Positions 46,873-54,800 of a DNA stretch of 64,000 nucleotides are shown piece after piece. The notes beneath the pieces are model-generated. The model was not told where the DNA came from, made no database searches, and saw nothing but the letters and a program-made list of their open reading frames with translations. A program made the translations under genes and the position numbers. The DNA is taken from contig QHVH01000002.1 of the NCBI GenBank assembly GCA_003222245.1, forward strand, positions 62,001 through 126,000, read 5' to 3'. The first letter of the stretch is position 1; every line of letters starts with the position of its first letter. The DNA is from Blastocatellia bacterium AA13 (GTDB taxonomy: Bacteria > Acidobacteriota > Blastocatellia > UBA7656).

Positions 46873-46901
46873 CTCTCTCGGACAAGCCCGATATCCCTAT
46901 C

Positions 46902-48032
46902 TTAATTCTTTCTGCCGCTGGTTGGAGCCGCGCCTTGCGAGCTTGGCGAAGGCCGAGCACCGCCGCCGCTCACGGCGCCTCCTGACCATGTCCCTCCGGC
47001 GGGTGTGCTGCCGCCGCGGCTTCCGCCGGATGAACCAGTACTGCCGGTGCTTCCACTGCCGCCGCTCGTGCCGCCCGCCCGTGGATCCGGGCCATGATTG
47101 CTCCAGTTGTGTGGGGTCGAATTATGACCGGGCGCCCAATAGCCCGTATTGGTCGGGTAGCTCCAGCCGTACGGCGATGCAAATCCGTACCAGCCGGGCA
47201 AGAAGGTGTAACAACTCTGGAATGGATCGAATATCCAAAGGCCGCCGGCGAAGCTGAGCCCGGATACTGCGTCGGGCAACCGCTTGTTCGCGGCCACCAG
47301 CGCTCTTGCGCGATCTTTGCTCCAAAGATCGAAATCGTCTGTTTCCTTTTTCTTGTCGAAGGAAGCGACATCAGCCGAGTCGCGTTCATCGACAAAGACT
47401 CGCTTGCCTTCCTTGACTACGAAGCCCTGAACCAAACGCCGGCCGCCTCCCGCGGAAATGGCTACCCAGGCTGGTTTCTCCGGTGATGACAATGAAGACG
47501 CGGTCTGGCCGATCATGAGCATTCGGCCTTTGCGCACATCCGCGCGGCACGTACCGTCCTCGTGAACATCGAAACGGTAGATGCCTCCCTTGACGATTGC
47601 GAACTGCGCGGATGGAGTAGTCACAGTCGCGAGCGTGCCTTCCGCCCCCTCATAAGTTGATTCTTCGACTATGGCCGAGCCTTTTACGATTTGAAACTTT
47701 ATGCGGTCCAGTGAAGTGTCGAGAAACTCCACCGTAGTCTCTTCCGCAAGCCTGAGGTAAGACCCGGGGTTCAACAGAATTTCCGCTTTGCTCTCGGAGC
47801 CCGTTTTCACTAATTCCGAATTCTTCAGATCGTCACCTGCGATGGCGATCTCCCATTGGTTTCTTCGCTTGATTGAGACATCTCCCTCGGCGATGCTGAC
47901 CTTTCCGGCCTTTGCCGATACGAGAAATCGGTTTCGCTCTTCCTGTGTCAGATTTTTGCGTCCTTGAGCGTATCCGATTCCCGCGATTGAGAAGAGCAGT
48001 GTCAATGCCGCGGTTGTTTTAATAGTGTTCAT
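46902..48032 (-). CDS. Exported FecR-domain protein with Gly/Ser-rich tail
   Basis: A 376-aa protein with a signal peptide (MNTIKTTAALTLLFSIAGIG). The FecR-type beta domain (residues about 40-190) shows IAGDDLKNSELVKTGSESKAEI, YLRLAEETTVEF and AIVKGGIYRFDVHEDG. Unlike anti-sigma FecR proteins it lacks a transmembrane anchor and a neighbouring sigma factor. The last 70 residues are a low-complexity Gly/Ser/Pro tail (GGTSGGSGSTGSTGSSGG), probably disordered. GGGAGGTTAT precedes the ATG. It is a probable envelope structural or binding protein of the broad FecR/LysM-associated class. Confidence 0.82.
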   Translation of the reverse strand: MNTIKTTAALTLLFSIAGIGYAQGRKNLTQEERNRFLVSAKAGKVSIAEGDVSIKRRNQWEIAIAGDDLKNSELVKTGSESKAEILLNPGSYLRLAEETTVEFLDTSLDRIKFQIVKGSAIVEESTYEGAEGTLATVTTPSAQFAIVKGGIYRFDVHEDGTCRADVRKGRMLMIGQTASSLSSPEKPAWVAISAGGGRRLVQGFVVKEGKRVFVDERDSADVASFDKKKETDDFDLWSKDRARALVAANKRLPDAVSGLSFAGGLWIFDPFQSCYTFLPGWYGFASPYGWSYPTNTGYWAPGHNSTPHNWSNHGPDPRAGGTSGGSGSTGSTGSSGGSRGGSTPAGGTWSGGAVSGGGARPSPSSQGAAPTSGRKN

Positions 48033-48045
48033 ATAACCTCCCGAT

Positions 48046-48178
48046 GCGGGTTCGGCGACCCGCTTCTATTAGGAGTTAATCTTGTCCGAATCAGTATTTC
48101 CGCCCAAACGGAGCGAACGGCTGTACTCGGTTCCCCATCTTCGGCCGATTATACTCTCAAAGGAACCGTTCCGAGCAA
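48046..48178 (-). promoter_or_regulatory. Possible promoter and leader hairpin for the FecR gene
   Basis: On the minus strand TATAAT (48148-48153) is a perfect -10. TTGCTC (48173-48178), 19 bp away, is a poor -35. Transcription would start about 110 nt before the FecR ATG. The leader includes the hairpin GCGGGT/ACCCGC (48046-48051 and 48058-48063) just ahead of the ribosome site. Confidence 0.4.
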
Positions 48179-48235
48179 CAAAATCGGCTCAGTCTTCGAC
48201 GGGAAAAAAATTCCAGCGAAACAATTAAATAGTAG

Positions 48236-48283
48236 TTGACAGCGCTACGACAGATGTAGGAGAATCGGCCTCGTTTGTAGGAG
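48236..48283 (+). promoter_or_regulatory. BlaI-type operator overlapping a sigma-70 promoter
   Basis: TTGACA (48236-48241) is a perfect -35. GAGAAT (48260-48265) is a possible -10, 18 bp later. Between and over them lies the imperfect palindrome CTACGACA-GA-TGTAGGAG (48245-48262, 6 of 8 pairs). The half-site TGTAGGAG is repeated exactly at 48276-48283, 21 bp on, about two helical turns. BlaI/MecI repressors bind ACA..TGT-centred dyads of this type, and the site directly precedes a blaI-family gene. Confidence 0.65.
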
Positions 48284-48343
48284 CATTCGGTCGTGCGAAA
48301 AATTACGTCGGCGGCTTTAGGGCGCGCCAGGGGAAGGGAAGTA

Positions 48344-48745
48344 ATGCCGTCAAAGGGCGCGGTGAGATTAACCAGGCTCGAGCTCGAGGTTATGGATGCC
48401 TTATGGCAGCTTGGGGCTGGATCAGTCAGGGAGATCATGTATCGGCTGCCGGCTAACCGGCAGCTCGCATATACCACCGTTCAAACAATTGTTCGAAGGC
48501 TCGAGGAAAAGGAAGCGGTTCGACAGGTCAAAAAAGTCGGCAACGCGCATATCTTCGAGCCCGCGTTCACCCGAAAAGCCGCGCACCGCCGGCTGATCTC
48601 CGATTTACTGGGTATATTCGGGGGATCGGCCCGGCCGCTGATGGCTCACCTTGTAGAGGATGGAAAGCTCGGTCAGGAAGATCTGAAAGAGCTCGAGACT
48701 TTGCTCGCCGAGCAAGCCAGGAAGAAAAGAACCAGCAAGAGTTGA
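48344..48745 (+). CDS. BlaI/MecI/CopY family transcriptional repressor
   Basis: A 133-aa winged-helix repressor. ATG 48344 with GGGAAGGGAAGTA before it is preferred to the GTG at 48293, which adds an untypical basic extension. The helix-turn-helix contains TRLELEVMDALWQLG, SVREIMYRLP and YTTVQTIVRRLEEK, the family core, with the dimerisation helices at the C-terminus. Relatives repress beta-lactamase or other envelope genes and are cleaved after a partner BlaR1 protease senses a signal. That partner follows 48 bp downstream. A BlaI-like operator lies upstream, so autoregulation is likely. Confidence 0.92.
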   Translation: MPSKGAVRLTRLELEVMDALWQLGAGSVREIMYRLPANRQLAYTTVQTIVRRLEEKEAVRQVKKVGNAHIFEPAFTRKAAHRRLISDLLGIFGGSARPLMAHLVEDGKLGQEDLKELETLLAEQARKKRTSKS

Positions 48746-48793
48746 TCGAATCCGTTCGATCAACGTGCGTCGAGAGCGCCGAAGGGAGACGTC

Positions 48794-50839
48794 ATGAATG
48801 TACATACTTGGCTGGCCGGGAAATCCAGCCTTCTATGGCCGCTTGTTGCAAATCATCTTTGGCAAGCTACGGTGTTTCTGGTCGTGGTCTTCTTGACCAG
48901 CATCGCGCTTGATCGCGGCCCCGCGCGCAGCCGGTACAGCATCCTGTTGCTCGGAACCATAAAACTGGCGATTCCCTCGGCGCTCTTGTTCTTCTTATTG
49001 AACACAATCGGCATAGATCCAAGGTGGATTCTCTTTGGAACGGCTGGAGCGAGTCCTCCGATCGTTTCTCAGATCGCCGAGCCTGTCGCTCAGCTCACTG
49101 CGGCAGAGACATTGACAGAGGAGGCGCCAGGAGCCCATTCGGAGATTCCATGCCTGCTGACGGTTGTGTGGGTAGTCGGTTTCGCGGCGGTTTTTGGAAA
49201 TTGGCAGCTTCGCCGGCACAGGATGATCGCGCTGATGAGAAAGGGCAGGCGGGTTATTTCAGGGCGCGAATCTGAAAGCCTCGCCCGCGCCAAGGACCGA
49301 CTAAACGTCAGGCGTGAGATTCGCCTCATTGCGCTCGAAGAAGCAGTTGAGCCCGGCGTGTGGGGTGTGTTCAGGCCGGCGCTCGTTGTGCCCGAGCGTT
49401 TCTGTGAACACCTGGAACAGGATGAGCTCGAAGCCGTGATGGCTCACGAAGTGATTCACGTCAAACGTTGGGATAATCTCGTAAGCAATCTGAATATGTT
49501 GCTCTGTTGTACGTTCTGGTTTCACCCGCTTGTCTGGCTGCTCGATCGCAAACTCCTGGCCGAACGGGAGCGTGTATGCGATGAATCGGTGATCGGAATG
49601 GACATCGATTCGGAGGTATACGCGTCGAGCATATTGAAGGTGTGCAGACTGTGCTCCGGTCAGGAGCTGCCGGGACTTTCGTGCGCCGCCGGCTCTAATC
49701 TACGAAGGAGGCTTGAAGAAATTATGTCCAATACATCAAAGGAGCGATCGCTCTTTCACCGGTTTCTGGTCGGCGGAGCAGTGATATCGCTTGCTGCCAT
49801 GTCCTTTGGCGCCGTCGTCCTGGGCCGCGCCGACCAGGGCGCTCCGAATCCTAATCGTTCCACGCAACGCGGCGGCGTCGCCTCGGGAGTATCTGGAGGG
49901 ATCAGCTCCGGAGTTGCGGGCGGTGTTAGAGGCGGTATATCGGGCGGCATCAGCAACGGCGTGCCGATCGGATTTGATAGTGAGGAATTTTCCGGAACCG
50001 TCACCCTCCAGAATATTCCCGATGCGATGAAAGCCCTTTCAGAGGCGCCTGATACGCGGATTGATTTCAAGAACGCCGATGCGACGCCTCTAAGCATCGT
50101 CTCCGCCAGTTTGAAGGCAATCAAGGTTGGGCAGTTACAAAAGAAAGGAAGGGCCGGTGGGGAGAACGGCGAGGTGGTGGACATTCATCTGGTGAAACCC
50201 ACGCTCTCGCTTGTGAACAACACCGCGAAGCGTATTACTGCCGTGGTAATCGAGTTGATGAACACGGAGACGAAACGAGGAATGCTCTTGGAGGCGGTTG
50301 TCGGCGCTATTGAGCCATATGCATCGACATCCGACCCCATCTTCATAACGCGGTTTGTAGGCGATCCGACTCAAAGCTTTGTGAAAGTCGTGGGTGTGCT
50401 CTTTGAGGACTCGTCCAGGTGGGGAACGCTTCTTCCGCCGCCGCCTCCTCCTCCTCCCCCGCCCCCTCTGCCTCCGGCGCGTGCAGGCGAGCCGCCGGCT
50501 GGACACGGGCCTCCACCCCCTCCCCCTCCCCCACGCAGCGGCGATGGTCCCGCTGTGATCCGTAAATCCGGCGGCGTATTACAGGCGGAGGCCGTGAAGC
50601 GGGTTCAGCCGTCATATCCCGAATCGGCCAGGGCAGCTCGGGTGAGCGGCTCGGTAATAGTTGAGATCTCTATAGATGAAGAAGGCAAGGTCGAAGCGGC
50701 GCGAGTCATATCCGGTCATCCGTTGCTCAGGGGCGCGGCGGTCGAAGCGGCAAGGAATTGGGAGTTTGCGCCGACGAAACTGCAGGGTAGGGCAGTAAAA
50801 GTAATCGGAACTCTTACATTCAATTTCCAGGCCGAGTAG
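48794..50839 (+). CDS. BlaR1-like M56 metallopeptidase with TonB C-terminal domain
   Basis: A 681-aa membrane protein. Four N-terminal hydrophobic segments are interleaved with the zinc peptidase motif HEVIH (H218-E219-H222), and the downstream ERERVCDE supplies the third ligand. A fifth hydrophobic segment (about residues 316-345) is followed by a glycine-valine repeat stretch (SGGISSGVAGGVRGGISGG), a domain of about 150 residues, a poly-proline run (residues about 545-580) and a TonB-type C-terminal domain (QPSYPESARAARVSGSVIV). There is no penicillin-binding sensor domain. AAGGGAG precedes the ATG. The peptidase domain probably acts on the adjacent BlaI-type repressor; the signal is unknown. 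Confidence 0.9.
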   Translation: MNVHTWLAGKSSLLWPLVANHLWQATVFLVVVFLTSIALDRGPARSRYSILLLGTIKLAIPSALLFFLLNTIGIDPRWILFGTAGASPPIVSQIAEPVAQLTAAETLTEEAPGAHSEIPCLLTVVWVVGFAAVFGNWQLRRHRMIALMRKGRRVISGRESESLARAKDRLNVRREIRLIALEEAVEPGVWGVFRPALVVPERFCEHLEQDELEAVMAHEVIHVKRWDNLVSNLNMLLCCTFWFHPLVWLLDRKLLAERERVCDESVIGMDIDSEVYASSILKVCRLCSGQELPGLSCAAGSNLRRRLEEIMSNTSKERSLFHRFLVGGAVISLAAMSFGAVVLGRADQGAPNPNRSTQRGGVASGVSGGISSGVAGGVRGGISGGISNGVPIGFDSEEFSGTVTLQNIPDAMKALSEAPDTRIDFKNADATPLSIVSASLKAIKVGQLQKKGRAGGENGEVVDIHLVKPTLSLVNNTAKRITAVVIELMNTETKRGMLLEAVVGAIEPYASTSDPIFITRFVGDPTQSFVKVVGVLFEDSSRWGTLLPPPPPPPPPPPLPPARAGEPPAGHGPPPPPPPPRSGDGPAVIRKSGGVLQAEAVKRVQPSYPESARAARVSGSVIVEISIDEEGKVEAARVISGHPLLRGAAVEAARNWEFAPTKLQGRAVKVIGTLTFNFQAE

Positions 50840-50856
50840 TTCCGCTCAAGTTCGAA

Positions 50857-51027
50857 ATGTCGACTTTAGAAGCTCTGAGAAAGAAGCTGGATAGTCTCAA
50901 AAAGAAAGCAGGCACGGTGCTGGGCGGCAAGATGATGATGATAGTGGACGCGTTCACCAAAGCGCCGGTGCAGGTCAACTATAGCCTAGATCCAGATATC
51001 AACGACAAGAAGTTTATCGAGACCTGA
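50857..51027 (+). pseudogene. IS4-family transposase fragment
   Basis: A 56-codon frame starting MSTLEALRKKLDSL that contains KKKAGTVLGGKMMMIVDAF and DPDINDKKFIE. I match these to the central region of IS4-family transposases (the stretch before the second catalytic aspartate block). Both ends of such a transposase (normally about 350-450 aa) are missing, and the frame ends in TGA. It starts 17 bp after the BlaR1-like gene. The assignment is by motif memory, so it is a moderately firm call. It marks one edge of the RHS island. Confidence 0.55.
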
Positions 51028-51056
51028 CCTCTGATCCCTCTACCCAGGCTAATGCG

Positions 51057-51245
51057 ATGGTCTATGATACCGAGAATCAACTCCTCATTGTGAAAGACCT
51101 CTCCGATTGTCTCCAGCACGTAACGGCACTGAACGGGAAAGCTGTCCGCGACGTCGACGAAGTGGCGGCGGGCGTGAGCCAGGCGTTGGCCAACAGCACC
51201 GGCAATGATCCGGGAGCGTTGCGGCTGAGCGCGTCACACATTTGA
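51057..51245 (+). CDS. Small hypothetical ORF, possibly a gene fragment
   Basis: A 62-codon frame (MVYDTENQLLIVKDL onward). The same frame is open upstream to before 51000, overlapping the transposase-like fragment in another frame (DLTSDPSTQANAMVYD). It may therefore be the 3' part of a broken gene rather than a complete one. No ribosome site is seen before 51057. It has amphipathic helical character (VDEVAAGVSQALAN) and no recognised family. Confidence 0.3.
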   Translation: MVYDTENQLLIVKDLSDCLQHVTALNGKAVRDVDEVAAGVSQALANSTGNDPGALRLSASHI

Positions 51246-51284
51246 ATGGGGCGGGCCAAGGTCAGCCGCGCGGCTTAGTCATGC

Positions 51285-51566
51285 TTAGTCAGCCCTGATC
51301 TCAGACTCGTGCTTGATTTCATTCCAATTAATTTCTGCCACCCATCGTTCGGACCGCCGGTCATAGTGAACAACGCCCTTGACCACAAGGTCGTCCTTAT
51401 TACCACTATCGTCTGCATCGTCTGAATAGAAGGTTAAGATTAGGCCATCCTGAAGCTCAATCCCGAAAAACGCCAAATCACGCATTGTTCCCCGAGTTGT
51501 TAGGATTAAACGCCGGTCATCGTCAACCTTTTGGAAATCTGCATAAACTCTTTTAACATTTGACAT
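51285..51566 (-). CDS. Probable immunity protein for the RHS toxin
   Basis: A 93-aa acidic cytoplasmic protein (FYSDDADDSGNKDDL, RAD end) with no signal peptide and a beta-rich pattern. AGGACAAGC precedes the ATG, which lies 8 bp after the RHS stop codon on the same strand. That is where polymorphic toxin systems place the immunity gene. I do not recognise the family, so the function is inferred only from position, size, charge and lack of export. Confidence 0.6.
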   Translation of the reverse strand: MSNVKRVYADFQKVDDDRRLILTTRGTMRDLAFFGIELQDGLILTFYSDDADDSGNKDDLVVKGVVHYDRRSERWVAEINWNEIKHESEIRAD

Positions 51567-51574
51567 AGCTTGTC

Positions 51575-51895
51575 CTATCTTACATTCGGATTCTTCTGAG
51601 TCGGTGTGAAGAGTTTACTGGCTTCTCCAGGTGGAATCCCGCACAACTCGCAATGAAATGGGTTCCCGCTAGTCGGCTTCGGCCTAATCGAACCCCCAGC
51701 AGCACGTACTGCTCCAACCGTTGTAACGCCGACCTGTCGATGAGGGATAGTTTCGGAAAGCTCCTGAACGCTCCGACCCACGGCGCTATTCACCGATACA
51801 TTCTGTAGGTTTCCTGCTTCATCAAGAGTGACCCCACTTCCATTGCTGAAGTTCTCCGGCATATTTCTACCACCACGTACTACAAATGAATCTTC
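51575..51895 (-). other. C-terminal toxin-like module of the RHS protein
   Basis: The last 107 residues after the RHS core and a hydrophobic linker, from EDSFVVRGG to the end. Distinct motifs are VVRGGRNMPENF, SVNSAVGRSVQELS, QVGVTTVGAVRAAGG, PFHCELCGIPP and LFTPTQKNP. Conserved-looking His, Cys, Arg and Thr-Pro residues suggest a nuclease-type or modifying toxin. I cannot assign it to a named toxin family from the sequence alone. Confidence 0.6.
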
Positions 51896-54800
51896 GGCTA
51901 GGTTAGTAGGCGTTCCTTCCTCAGCAGGAGACGATATAGACATGCCGAAAAGCGGACCGAGGAATTCTGCAAACGCAACCGTAAGAATCGAATTCACTAA
52001 GTTTTCCGCAAAAACCTCCTGCGGCGTTGGATACCAAGTAGCGACTATGGAATCGGCGAGAGCTCTCATTGCTGCTTGATCGACGTAATGATGGCTTCCA
52101 TCCTTACCAAGATAATACTCCTGCCCGTTTGGGCATCCCTGCTCGTCAACGACACTGAAAATAAAACCACCAGCTTCACCGTAGACAACGTCCTGCCACC
52201 CATCCTTCCTTAGCTTGTCGAGTTCCTTGCCCTCTTGCCATCGGTACTGCTCTGTTCCGTCGACCGTCTTATGGATCCATTGAGTACCGTTGGGATCAAC
52301 AAGCGCTAGGGGGTTATTCAAGCAGTAGCTGTATCGATTCCAACTCTGAGGTATGGAGGGATGGGCACTTGCCATTACGGGATCAACGGTACTAAACCTC
52401 CCCTGCGCTGACGGGTAGTACCTCGCAAGGAAGTAATCAAACCCCGACTCACTATCTCTTTCCTTTTGGGTGAACCTCTGACGGGTTGAATCGGCGGTGG
52501 AATATCCTGGGATAGACCCCCTCCCGCTCCAGTTGGCCGCGATTTCCTCTCCGAAAGGCAAGTAGTCATGGCGCGATTTGAGGTTGCCGGAGGCGTCCGT
52601 CACCACTCTAGTGCTTCCGAGATGATCAGTTGTCAAATAGCTTGTTCCGCTTCCCTGCGGAGTGCCGCTCGTGTACTCAGCTATCAATTGCCCGCCGAGA
52701 TTATATACGAAGGCAGTAGTCACGCCTCCTACGGTTTTAGTAACCCGGTGCCCGTCTCCATCATAGGTGTAGGAAGAAATCGCGCCTCCCACTGTGCAGG
52801 AGGTCATCCGATTCTCAGCGTCATAATTGAATGTGCTGCCTGCTGCGTCTTGCTTCAGATTGCCTGCAGCATCGTAAGTGGTGGTGGCGGCCCCGCTCAT
52901 TACGATACGATTGGTGCTCGAATTGAAGTCGCTCAATGAATGAGGCGTGAGTGCTGGGGTCGGGATGTCGCCTCCGGAAACAGCCCGATTACCATATCGG
53001 TCATAGCTGTAGGTTTGAGACCACCCGCCCGTCTCAGAAGCGGCGCCCAAGCGATTCAGAGAATCGTAGGTATAAGTCTGATTTATGACCGCTGTGCCAA
53101 TCGTGATCCTCTGCGTAAGGACGTTTCCGTTGTTATTTGACGTGCCATAGCTCAATTCCAGCTTAAGCTTGCTTGCGTCCGTGGCCGACGTGCCCAGATC
53201 AATCTCGGTTGGTTGTAGTCGGCTGTTGAACACAGAATGCTCCCAGAGATTGGTCGTGGCTGGATCGCTGAGTCGCATCGAAGTCACCGCTCCGTGAGGT
53301 GCGTAGCCGATCGATGAAGCGTAGGTCTTGTTTGACTCGCCAGTCTTGGAGCCGGTGACAGAACTGATTCGCCCTGCCGCGTCGTAGCCGGTAGACACGA
53401 TTCGTCCTGATGGGTACGTCTCGGTGAGCATCTCGCCAGCCACGTCATAGGTGTAGCTCATCGAATAGGAGTTCAACGCCTGATTTACTCTGACATTCTC
53501 AGTCCCGCCTAAAACGTGTCCCAGGGCGTCGTACCCACCAAAGCTATAGCCGGCGATGACCGCGCCGCCAACACTCGATTCCTCCCTGGTCATTCGTCCC
53601 GTTGACTTAGTAACGTTCGAATCGTCATAGGTGTAAGTGACCGAAGGCGTATTGAAAGAGTCGTTCTGATAGGCCTTCGTCTTGATCCGGTTCAACGCGT
53701 CATATGTGAAGTTTGTTGTGATGCCGCGTGGATCAGTTTTGCTAAAGAGATTTGAATTCAGATCATAAGAGTAAGTAGTAACCGCAGTCTGTTCTGGATT
53801 GGTGGCGGACGTGAGGCGCTTCAGCGAGTCGTAAACATAAGTTCGCGTCTGCGATCCCTGGCTGACCGTCAACAGGTCGTCCATCACATCGTAGATATAA
53901 GTAGTCGCCTGATTCGGAGAATCAATTACCCCAAGCCCGTTGATATCGGGTTCGTCCACGCGGGCCAGGCGCCCCAGAGCATCAGTGATGCTGCGTCGTA
54001 CCTTGCCAGCCTGATCGGCAACCGTGGTCGCGTTTCCCGAGTATGTGGTGTCAACCTTCCCAGTTGACGCGCCGTTCTTATCAAATGTCTCGACGCGCTT
54101 GACTCGACCCAGCCCGTCGTAGCTCATGTCGGCATAGCCGTAAGTAGCATCTAAGGTCGTGATAAAGGGGTTCGATGAACGGGCGACTCTTCCCAGGCTG
54201 TCATAGCTGGTCGTTGTTTTTATCGTTCCTTCCGGTACTGATTTGTGGGACTCAATCGTCCGTCCCAGGCCATCGTATATTATCGTTGCCGCAAGCACGC
54301 CGTCTCCGAAGCTCGCCTTGTCGCTGCTGGTAGTTATCGTGTGGGCGCTGTCATTGTAACTAAAAAGTGTCTGACTGTGGGTGCTAACCGAGAAATTACT
54401 TCCGTTGTCCCTGATTACCTGGGTGGGGCGATCCAGCGGATCATCATAACGCCCCGTGGTAACAACGCCATTAGCATCCTGTCCGTCAACGGGTTTGCCG
54501 GTGTAATAATCAAATTGAGTATACGAAGTGTGACCTAATGCGTTAGTGACCAGTCCCGAAAACGCGAACGTGCTTTGACCGCCAAGCTCGGACGGAGCCT
54601 GGGTGTTTGAAACCGCTTCTCCATCAGGTGCGCCAAACCTATCCGAGAAATCGAGGGCGGTCGAGTATCCGCGCGGATCGATTCCCTTCGCGATGTTCCC
54701 GGCCACATCGTATTGCATATACGAAACAGGCGAAGGCCCGCCTACGTTCAAAAACCGGGTCACCATTGTGATGTTTCCGCGTGTCAGGTAAGACGTATCG

